Shown piece after piece: positions 29,547 to 39,500 of a stretch of 64,000 nucleotides of DNA. Where the stretch lies: assembly GCF_017591425.1 (NCBI RefSeq), contig NW_024466409.1, positions 868,001 through 932,000 on the forward strand, given 5' to 3'. The notes under the pieces were generated by a model that saw only the letters and a list, made by a program, of their open reading frames with translations, searched no databases and was not told the origin of the DNA. A program made the translations under genes and the position numbers. This DNA comes from Ochotona curzoniae (lineage: Eukaryota > Chordata > Mammalia > Lagomorpha > Ochotonidae). Position 1 is the stretch's first letter. The number at the start of each line of letters is the position of its first letter.

Positions 29547-29890
29547 GGGCCCGGCACGGTGGCGCAAGTGGTTAAAGGTCCTCACCTTGCACGCCCGGGA
29601 TCCCATATGGGCGCCGGTTCTAATCCCGGCAGCCCCGCTTCCCTTCCAGCTCCCTGCCTGTGGCCTGGGAAAGCAGTCGAGGACGACCCAAAGCTTTGGG
29701 AACCTGCACCCGCGTGGGAGACCCGGAAGAGGCTCCTGGCTATGGATCGGCATAGTATCGGCCCGTTGCGCTCACTTGGGGAGTGAATCATCGGACGGAA
29801 GATCTTCCTCTCTGTCTCTCCTCTCTGTATATCCGCCTTTCCAATGAAAAAATAATAAAAATAAATCTTTAAAAAAAAAAAAAAAAAAAA
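29547..29890 (+). mobile_element. CSINE, young full-length copy with perfect target duplication
   Basis: GGGCCCGGCACGGTGGCGCA head, GGCGCCGGTTCTAATCCCGG B box and a ~20-A tail. AGAAGATGATTAAA flanks both sides (29533-29546, 29890-29903). It has a recent-insertion signature. Confidence 0.96.
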
Positions 29891-30046
29891 GAAGATGATT
29901 AAAATGGAAGGTTCTAGTTCTTGAGGCAGTAGCTTATCTTTAGCTGATTAGGACAGTGTATCTAGTTCCCACCCTAAGTAGGGAAGCAAGTATGGGGGGG
30001 GGGGATCAGTAACATAAAATAGTAACATTTTCTGAAAAACATTGAT

Positions 30047-30290
30047 AGGGTCAGTACTGTGATGTGGTGGGTGAACCGCTGCCTGTGACAACAGCATCCC
30101 CTCTCCTCACACTAGAGCACTGGCTTGATTCCCGGCTGCACTGCTTCTGATCTAGTTCCTTGTTGATGTGCCTGGGATGATCTAGTTCCTTGTTGATGTG
30201 CCTGGGAAGGCGATGAATGATGGCCCAGGTACTTGGGTTCCATCACTCCTGTGGGAGACCCAGATGGATTTCCTGGCTCTGGCGATTATT
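30047..30290 (+). mobile_element. Older C repeat, 3' truncated
   Basis: GGGTCAGTACTGTGATGTGG head. It contains the 30-bp tandem duplication and is cut off at GGCGATTATT by later insertions. Confidence 0.75.
30148..30207 (+). repeat. Perfect 30-bp tandem duplication
   Basis: Bases 30148-30177 and 30178-30207 are identical, inside an old plus-strand C repeat. Confidence 0.9.
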
Positions 30291-30303
30291 AAGAAAAAAA
30301 AGA

Positions 30304-30640
30304 GGGCCCGGCGCGGTGGCGCAAGTGGTTAAAGGTCCTCGCCTTGCACGCCCGGGATCCCATATGGGCGCCGGTTCTAATCCCGGCAGCCCCGCTTCCC
30401 TTCCAGCTCCCTGCCTGTGGCCTGGGAAAGCAGTCGAGGACGGCCCAGGGCTTTGGGAACCTGCACCTGTGTGGGAGACCCGGAAGAGGCTCCTGGCTTC
30501 GGATCGGCATAGTATCGACCCGTTGCGCTCACTTGGGGAGTGAATCATCGGACAGAAGATCTTCCTCTCTGTCTCTCCTCTCTGTATATCCGCCTTTCCA
30601 ATAAAAAAATAATAAAAATAAATCTTTTAAAAAAAAAAAA
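30304..30640 (+). mobile_element. CSINE, young full-length copy with target duplication
   Basis: GGGCCCGGCGCGGTGGCGCA head. The flank AAGAAAAAAAAGA recurs at 30291-30303 and 30641-30653. Nearly identical to the copy at 29547. Confidence 0.95.
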
Positions 30641-30654
30641 AAGAAAAAAAAGAG

Positions 30655-30945
30655 ATCTATTTTTATCGAAAAGGCAGAGTTATATAGAGAGGAGAAACAG
30701 ACAAATATCTTCATTCTGCTTGTTTAGTCCCCAAATGGCCACAGTGGCCAGAGTTGAGCCAATCCAAAGCCAGGAGCTGGGTCTCCTATGCAGGTGCAGG
30801 GTCCCAAGGACTTGGACCGTCCTCTACTGCTTTTCCAGGCCACAGGCAGGGCGTTGGATAGAAAGTGGAGCAGCTGGAACACAAACTGGCACTCATATGG
30901 GAAGCCAATGCCACAGGTAGATCAGCTTGCTACACCACTTTGACG
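30655..30945 (-). mobile_element. CSINE, older, pre-existing target
   Basis: ATCTATTTTTATCGAAAAGG start. The young copy at 30304 appears to have inserted in its A-rich tail. Confidence 0.8.
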
Positions 30946-31082
30946 TACTTACATTTTGGGGTTGTTGTTATAAAAGTACCTCTCTTCCTAGATTCTGTTC
31001 TTTGCTGCTGGAGGTGAGTGAGCGGGAGGGGAGATGGCTACCTGTGCAGACCTTTGTCCTTTCTCATTACCTTTAGTTATAT

Positions 31083-31386
31083 ACATATATTAGAAAGGCA
31101 GATTTACAGAGAGGAGAGACAAAGATCTTCTGTCTGCTAATTCACTCCCAGTTGGTTACAATGGGTGGAGCTGAGCCAATCTGATCCCAAGCCGGAAGTC
31201 AGGGGCCTCTTCCAGGTTTCCCACATCAGTGCAGGTCCCAAGGCTTTGGCCATTCTCTGCTGCTTTTCCAGGACACAAACAGGGAGCTGGATGAGAAGTG
31301 GAGCAGCCAGAACACCAACTGACACTCACATGGGATCCCAGAGCATATGAGTTGATGATTTAGCCACTCGGCCATTACGCCCGGCC
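31083..31386 (-). mobile_element. CSINE
   Basis: TTAGAAAGGCAGATTTACAG start; GCCATTACGCCCGGCCC end. Confidence 0.85.
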
Positions 31387-31434
31387 CTGGGTCCCAGTTT
31401 TCTTACATCTTTAAAACAATTCCATTTTCTATTG

Positions 31435-31638
31435 TCACTTGGGTGCAGGAGTTAGGAGTTTCCTCCTAGTTTCCCATGTGGGTAGAGGAGTCCAAGCATT
31501 TGGGCTAGCCTCCACTGCTTTCCCAGGCCATTAGTAGTGAGTTGTATCGGTTGGAGCAGCCACATACACCTGGTGTCCACATGGAATGCTGGTGTTGCAG
31601 GTAGAGGATTAGCTCGCTATGCCATCCCTCCAGCCCTG
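31435..31638 (-). mobile_element. Older C repeat, 3' truncated
   Basis: Starts within the body at CACTTGGGTGCAGGAG; ends CCATCCCTCCAGCCC. Confidence 0.7.
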
Positions 31639-31725
31639 ATGCAGACATTTTTGCGACACCTAAATGACGTCAAAGGTACTATTTTTAGTACCTGATACAA
31701 CAATATTATTTGTGTATATACATGC

Positions 31726-31835
31726 AGGTACTTCAAAAAAGTTCATAGAAAACAAGTTTGTTTTCATGCAAAATAAATTTAGAAATACATTCAGTGCTTG
31801 CATAAAACACTTTCCATGAACTTCCTGTAGACATC
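31726..31835. mobile_element. Palindromic mariner-like miniature element
   Basis: The left end is GGTACTTCAAAAAAGTTCAT and the right end is ACTTTCCATGAACTTCCTGT, in inverted orientation. Confidence 0.55.
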
Positions 31836-32040
31836 ATTTACATACAACAAAAGACACTATTTGGCCCAAAACAATGTATGATGTGTTTGTGTGATAAAAA
31901 TCTGGAGTTTTCTAGGAACATAGTAATTCTTTCATTTGACCAGTGTAGCACTATATAGTTACACACTGTAAAAAGTTTCCCCTATAGTGTAAAACTAACA
32001 GTATACACATACAGAAATAATCTAAGCTTCAATATTAAGA

Positions 32041-32335
32041 GATCAGCACTGTGGAGTAGATTAAGCTTCTACCTGTGGTGCTGACATCCCTATAGGCACC
32101 AGTTGGAGTCCTGGCTGTTCCCTCCTTACTAATATAGCTGGGAAAGTAGCAGCAGATGGCCCAAATCCTTGGAACCCTGCACCTATGTGGGAAATCCTGA
32201 AGACACCACAGGCTCCTGGATTCAGACCAGCCTAGTTCTAGCCATTGCTGCTACTTGGGGAATGAACTAGCAGATGGGAGATCTGTCTCTTCTCTTCCCT
32301 GTATTCTGCCTTTCAAATAAAAATAAATCTTAAAA
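32041..32335 (+). mobile_element. Older C repeat
   Basis: GATCAGCACTGTGGAGTAGA head; CTTTCAAATAAAAATAAATC tail. Confidence 0.8.
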
Positions 32336-32727
32336 TTCCAACACTAAAATGAAGCCTCGATTGGATCTTTCTGGTTTTCATTTTCCAACAGAGGTGAGTT
32401 TTTGGTTTCCCCTGTGATCCTGTCAGTCTCGCAGGACTTCCATTCTGACAGCATTGGATGAACTCACTTGCTGCTAATTCGCCCATCTTGAAGATGGAAC
32501 TTCCAATGACAATAAAAAGTAGGGTGGCCTTGTACATGGCTCTGTCCATAGTAATCATGACAGAATGTCTTTGTCTAACCTTCTCGGGTACAAAGCAAGG
32601 TCCTTGGCCCTCTGCTCCTTCTCTCTGAGTGACACCAGTTACAGTTCAGTCAGACCTTTTGTCTGTTAGTCCTCAGGGCCTTTCTTAGGAAAAGGTTGCT
32701 CAACACATTCACACTCCCCCCCCCCCC

Positions 32728-33012
32728 TTTGTATATTGGACTTTCCAATACAAATAAAAGGAAGATCTTCCATCCACTGACTCACTCCCCAAGTGGCTGC
32801 AATGGCTGGAGCTGAGCCAATCCAAACCCAGGAACTAACAGCCTCTTCTGGGTCTCTCACGTGGGTGCCAAAACCAAGGGTTTGGGCCGTCCTTGACTGC
32901 TTTCCCAGGCCACAAGCAGGGAGCTGGATGGGAAGCGGGGCTGCTGAGAACACAAACCGGCGCCCATATCAGATCCTGGCGTGTGAAAGGTGCTAGGCTA
33001 CCATGCCAGACC
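32728..33012 (-). mobile_element. CSINE with inverted tail junction
   Basis: A short plus-oriented tail (TTGGACTTTCCAATACAAAT) abuts a minus-oriented body starting GGAAGATCTTCCATCC, so the 3' end is inverted relative to the body. Confidence 0.75.
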
Positions 33013-33209
33013 ACTGAATTCACTTTTAAATATTTAAAAGTTTGCATTGCTATGTAGTCTACATTACATTGCATCAAGTAGAACTCACTGTAGTCTGTAG
33101 AATAACCACTAAACTGCAACTTACAGTAGATTTTATGCTTTGGTAAGTGAAAAGCTGGGCAGCTTACTAACATTTTCTGGGTTTTTCCTAAAGATGGTCA
33201 ATAAAGAAC

Positions 33210-33456
33210 AAAAAATTATGCAACAAATTTTATTTAGCATGGTCAGTCCCAACATTCAGCACAAAAAGTTTACAGAGGATAGAAAGTGCATTAATAAAAG
33301 CCAGTCTTTACCAAAAGAAAACAGAAAATATATTATTGATTCAAAATATTTTACACTTGAATGATAAACTGCAATAACTTATTTTTGGGCACCTACTGAT
33401 AAGAGAAAAGAAGAATGTCTTAAGAAGAGCTCACGCTCCCGCTGGTGTCGGAGGTG
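33210..33456 (-). other. TSG101: TSG101 3' untranslated region (estimated)
   Basis: This is AT-rich minus-strand sequence after the TSG101 stop, ending just past an AATAAA at 33234-33229. The exact cleavage point is inferred. Confidence 0.6.
33229..33234 (-). promoter_or_regulatory. TSG101 polyadenylation signal AATAAA
   Basis: A canonical hexamer on the minus strand, 223 bp downstream of the stop codon. Confidence 0.65.
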
Positions 33457-33546
33457 TCAGTAGAGGTCACTGAGCCCGGCCGTCTTTCTTGCCTTCTGCA
33501 TTAGTGCCCTCAGCTGGAACTGTTTACGGGACAGAAGCCGTACGTG
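33457..33546 (-). CDS. TSG101: TSG101 exon 10, C-terminus and stop
   Basis: On the minus strand the acceptor is CTTCACAG before CACGTACGG. The exon codes HVRLLSRKQFQLRALMQKAR then KTAGLSDLY and TGA (33459-33457). It forms the end of the C-terminal ESCRT-I core/steadiness box. Confidence 0.96.
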   Translation of the reverse strand, partial: HVRLLSRKQFQLRALMQKARKTAGLSDLY

Positions 33547-36500
33547 CTGTGAAGGGGGGAAAGGTTGCAGCCATTTAGAGTGGCTCCAATCCTGGAGCAG
33601 GCATGAAGTAGCAGTGCATAACCCAGATAGCTTCAAGCTTCACTTGGAAACAATACTTCATGACATAGGGCCTTTTCAACTCTACCACATTGCTGCTAGC
33701 TGACCATGTGAAAGGCAATTCATTTTCCCAGATCTTAAAAAGGCTTACCCGCAGGAAAGCATCAGGTTGCAGGATCTGGCTCAGAAACGTAAGCTAAACC
33801 TTGAGACTAACCAAATAGCTTCCACAACTAGGTCTGTCTCCACCTGGCTAAAAGGAAGGGAAGGACAGCTTTGGTCCCCAGTGCAGAGACTGACATGTAG
33901 CATCTCTTTCCTGTTCTCCATGTGCATATTTTCCTGAGCTGTGCCACTCACAGTGTACAGAAATCCTCTGGGCTCTTTGCTTTATGTTAAGGCATTACTC
34001 GCTTGCATTTGGTCCAGGAAATGGTGTAGCCACCAGCCAGTAAGGAGACACGAGACAGGCAAGACTAGCAAGTGACTTCATCAGCCATGCATGTATTTAG
34101 AGGTGCCAGTGGCAGCTGGTTTAAATAACCAGAGTAGCTATTCCTAAAACTGGGAGCTCCATTACCCAACAGCCAGTAATAGCCATATTTGATTTAACAT
34201 TTTCATGTCTGTTATACAGCATAAACCTGAAAACAATCTTCATTTGAAAGAGTAGTCCACTACACCTTCAAGGGCTGGGGAAAACTCAGAAATTAACAAT
34301 CAGGGTGGAGCCCAACCAGCAGTGTCAATCTTGGTCCTGAATGAACTGATAGAAATCTAACCATGCTTCCTCTTGGTCTACACAGGCCCAGTGTAAATAG
34401 CAAAACTACATTTACCTTGATGCTGCCTAGTAGTAGTGATGTCAGAGGGCAATACAGCCACCAGCCTACTTTTCTCCTCCCTCTCAGACTGATCCCTAGC
34501 ACTCTGTAGTTAGACGACACTGCCCCCAGCAGTGCTACCCCGTGCTCACCTACAGCAGATAAGGAATCCTAACCCACCATACAGAGAAACCCTCCTGGTC
34601 TGTGGTTTTCAAAATCAGGGTCTTGACAACCCAAGATCCAAAATCCTGGAAAGCAGTGAGGAAGGCATACCTTAAGGAAGACATCCAGGTCGATTACTCC
34701 TCGCCTCAAGGCTTCTCCCAGGTAAAAGATAGTGTCTTCAATTGCATTTTCCTCTGCGTACAGATTTAGGATCTGTTTGTATAGTGGGGCTGTGGGAATG
34801 ATAACTTCATCAATATCATTGTTTTCAGATTGATTTTCCATTTTCTCCAGAGCAGAACTGAGTTCTTCATCCTTCTTTTTCAAAAGTTCTATGTTTTTAT
34901 CAACCTCAGCCTGAAAACAGAACAGTCCATGCATGATGACTTTATACTCATTGTACAGTTACCTGCTTGTTATCTACAACCTAATAGGAACAGACCAATA
35001 AAGCAGTGCTTAAACAACTCAAGATTAGACTACTGGTTCAAGGAAGAGGGATGGTGTGACCACTAGGTTGCTTGGAAACACCTTGAAGCGAGCACTTTGA
35101 GTGACAGGGGAGACGCAAATGGAGCTCCTGTTTTTGGAACCGCAATGGAGAACCGCAATGGACGGAAGATCTCTCCCTTTGTGTCACTTTTTTTTTAATT
35201 GGAAAGGCAGATCAGATTTGTAGAAAGGAGAAACAGATCTTCTGTCCACTGGTTCACTTCCCAAAATGACCACACAGCTGGAGCTAAACTGATCTGAAGC
35301 CAGGAGCTTCTTCTGGGTTTCCGACTCTTCTCTCTGTGTAACATTGCCTTTCCAATAAAAAAAAAAAAAAAAAAAAAACTTAAAAAATAAAAGATTTGAA
35401 AAGAGGAAGAGATTTTTCATCCACCGTGTCACTCCCCAATGGCCACAATAGCTGGAGCTTGGCTGGCCTGAAATCAGGAGCTTCTTCCAGGTCTCCCACG
35501 TGAATGCAGGGGCCCATGCACTCGCGCTATTCTCTGCTGCTTTCCCAGGCATGTTAAGAGTGAGCTGGAATGGAAGCAGAATAGCTAGGACTTGAACTAG
35601 TGCCCACATGGCACGCTAACATTACAGATAGCTGCTTTACCCACTATGCTACAATGCCAGCTTCCCCCCTCCTCTTGCCCCACACCATGCCTTTTAAATA
35701 AACCTTAAAAAAATTATTGAAATTCTTCCTTGTGGGGATGAAAAGTGTAGAGTGAAGCTGGTACACAAATTATGCCACTGCTCTATCTCATCAGTAAGCA
35801 AAGTCACAGGGATGACTTGCATTCTTATTACCCAAAGCACAGCAGTCGGTTAAAAATGCAAGAAAATATACCGAACCAAAGGTTATACACATAGTTTTTA
35901 TGAGGCCATTAATCACACATCTCTGGATTAATACAGAACTAGCTGTGTTTTGGGGAACTTAACCTTGCTGTTGAGATGTAAATGGCTCAAGCACCTCCTC
36001 CCTGGTTGCCTAGTGACAACCTTCCTTTAAAAGTCAGGTGCTGTTAATAAACTTCGGCTACTGACCATCAGTCAGTAGTCCATGCGTGTTATCGGCTCTG
36101 TGCACCAAGTCCATCGGTGCAGGACAGTGACAAGTGGCGCCTGAACAGGGACTTGAAAGAAGAGAAAGTGCAGCAGAGACCCCCCACAGAAAGTGGTGAG
36201 TGGGAAAATGTGCCAGAATCAGTGTAAAGCAGTCTTTTATCTCTCTTATGTAGAAATTTTTAGTGAAAAGTGGAGCAAAGGTAACTAGGCAGCAATTGTG
36301 TTATTTAGAGCTTATGATGAATATAACCCATGGTCTCCAGATGAAGGGACACTAGAAACAATTTACGAATTGTTTTACTTAGAACTATGGTGAAAAGGCT
36401 GGAAGGATAAAAGAGACTTACGTTAGTTTTTGGATTACATAGGCTTTAATTAAAGCTGTTATTATAATTTTAGAAGGGGAATCTGCAAGTAACTCCTCTA

Positions 36501-39500
36501 AGAGAAGATACCCCCAAAACACAGCTAGTTCCTCTAGCAGGTTCTTTATCCAAACCTTATCAATTGCTCTTGGTGCCTTCAGGGGGGATTCAACTGGCTA
36601 CTGTTTCCCACAATAGCCAAGACTCTGAATGTCCTTCTACAAATATAAGGTGTGCTGAAGACATTTTCAGAAGTGGCTCCAACAGGACAAATGTTGTGGC
36701 CTAGCATGTAGTCACCGCCTGGCATCCAAAATGGGTAACAGTTCCTATCCTGGCTGCTCTACTTCTGATCCAACTCCCATCTAATGGCCTAGGAAAAGCA
36801 GCGGAAGATGGCTCAAGTGCTTGGGTCCCTGCCACCCATGTGGGAGACCTGGAAGAAGCTCCTGGCTTTGTCCTGGCGCAGTCCCAGTCAGGGTCATCTG
36901 GAGAGTGAACCATCAGATGGAAAATCTCAAAACAAATGGCTCCAACATTTGAAAACTTCAGTCTAAACTCAAAAACAAAAATTCTTTATCATTGCATAGA
37001 ATTCTTTCAAATGATTATTTCCTGGTAATTGGCAATGTCAAGCATACAAATAGTCACCTAGGGGTGAGTATGTACAAGCAAAACATTCTAAAGCTTTATG
37101 TGCTTCCCAAATGTCAAACATGGGATCCATTTCCAACAACACTAAACAGAAGTTATATTAAAATGTTTAAGCTATGTTAAATTTTCTGAACTTAACTATA
37201 CTCACAACTTCCGAGGTATAAATAGAGTATCCATTCAACCCCCAATTGCAAATCTCTGACGAGTTACTTACTACTTCTTGGTCTAAGCGGGTAACCATCT
37301 CTTCCAGCTTCTGGTGGCCTTTCTTCAGGTCTTCCTCTGTTCTCTTCAAGGCATTGAGCTCTGCCTGCGCACGATCCATTTCTTCCTTCATTCGCCATCT
37401 CAGTTTGTCACTTACAGCTGAGATGAGAGAGGCTCGGATGGTGTCCTCACTGATTGTGCCATCCCTGCTAGGACCTGCAAGAGATAAAGGCAAAGCCACT
37501 CGCTTACTTGCTCCTTACGCTGTGTCACTCACAGCAATCTCTGCAAGCAGTAAGACATGTGAGCTGCCACTTTCCAAGTGGGAGGAAAGAAAAATACAAA
37601 CATCATAGTTGTATCACAAACATGCAAACCCCACCTGATTCAGAACTATTTTCCTTGGAAGATAACACATTTTTATTATTTTTTTTTGAAGGGGTATTTA
37701 TTGGGGAGAAACTGGGGCATGGGAGTGACAGGATGGGAATGTGAGAATGAATGAGGCTGAACACTTTCACTTTCTGGTTGAGGTTTACTCTTCAATGCTT
37801 GCAACAGCCAGGTATAGGCCAGACCAACACCAGCAGCCAGGAACTCCATCCGGGTCTCCTACTTGGGTGACAGAAGCCCAGGTACTTGCGTCATTCTCTG
37901 CTGTCTTTCAGTGCATTGGCAAGAAGGTGATTTGCAGAGCCCAGCATGATGGCACAAATGGCTAATCCTCCCCTTGCAAGTACCGGGATCCCATTTGGGA
38001 CCGATTCATGTTCTGGTTGCTCCCTGCGTGTGGCCGGGGAAAGCAGTTAAGGACAGCCCAAAGCCTGGGGATCCTGCACATATGTGGGAGACCTGAAAGA
38101 CGCGCCTGGCCCCGGACTGGCTCAGCTCCAGGCTTTGCAGCCACTTGGGGAGTGAATCAGTGGATATCTTTTCTCTCTCTCTCCTCTCTGTAAATCCGCC
38201 TTTCCAATAAAAATAAATAAACCTTTCACAAAAGGAAAAGATGGTTGTAGAGGAGTGAATCAGTGGGCAGAAGAGCTTTCTCATCTCCTCTCTATAACTC
38301 TGGCTTTCTAATATCGCAAAAAAAAAAAAAAAAAAAAAAGCCAAGCTATGGAGGTGAAAAATGATTTATAATTTTAGGTTTTTTTTTTAAAAATTTTTAT
38401 TGGAAAGGCGATATATATAGAGAGAGAAGAGAGAGAGGATTTTCCATCCAATGGTTCACTCCCCAAGCAGCTGCAACGGCTGGAGTTGAGCCAATCCGAA
38501 GCCAGGAGCCAGGAGCTCTTCCAGGACTCCTACATGGGTGCAGGGTCCCAAGGCTTTGGGCCATCCTTGACTGCCTTCCCAGGCCACAATCAGAGAGCTG
38601 GGTGGGAAGCAGGGCCGCCAGGACTAGAACTGGTGCCCATAAGGCATCCTGGCATGTTCAAGGCGAGGACTTTAGCTGCTAGGCTATCATACCGGGTCAT
38701 ATAATTTTAGCTCCTTAAAAAATGCCAATACAATAAAATTTGAAAACATTTTATTGAAACACAAACTGGACATCTTTTCTGATAGCCAATATTATCCTTA
38801 AAATATCTTCACTGCAATATGCATCTCTACTTCTGAATAAGATATGGGCTCCCTATGAAATTGTTAAATAAATATTAAAAAAAATGTACTAAAAAAATTC
38901 ACTAATTTTTATTGGAAAGTCAAATTTACAGAAAGATTTTCCATCTACTGATTTACTCCCCAAGTGGCCGCAATGGTCAGAGCTGAGCTGAACTGATCCT
39001 AAGCCAGGAGCTTCTTCCAGGCCTCCCACATGGATGCAGGGTCCTAAGGTTTTGGGTCGTCCTCAACTGCTTTCCCAGGCCACAAGCAGGGGAGTTGGAT
39101 GGGAAGTGGAGCAGTCGGGACATAAACTGGCACCCATATGGGATCTCAGCACATGTAAGGTAAGGCTTTAGCCCCAAGCTACCACATCAGGCCCTAAATA
39201 AATTTTGACAACACATGTCCATATCTACAATGTCATGATACACTTAAATAAAAAAAAAATGATGAAATTTTGCTGCTGTTGAAGGGGTATACTATTCTTA
39301 AAATATAGGAGAAAACAGTTGGAGGAAGGAAATCCCTGAGCCTAAGGATCTGTATCATGAAAAATAAGAACAATATAAAAAAGTATAGTATCAGGCCCGG
39401 AACGATAGCTCAGCGGCTAAAGTCCTTGCCATGCACATGCCGGGATCCCATATGGGCACCTACTCTAATCCTGCGGCTCCACTTCCCATCCAGCTCCCTG

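Noticed and set aside
29547..29640. tRNA-like A and B box sequences as a tRNA gene
   Set aside because: They are the promoter of the tRNA-derived SINE head; no cloverleaf with an intact acceptor stem is apparent.
34911..34934. Alternative TSG101 start at the Met in the open frame before exon 9
   Set aside because: The frame passes through the TTTTCAG acceptor; the methionine is intronic.
36135..36152. Endogenous lentivirus (RELIK-type) because of the Lys3 primer site
   Set aside because: The gag-like sequence downstream resembles class II matrix rather than a lentiviral one, and Lys3 is also used by class II retroviruses. A pol fragment would be needed to decide.
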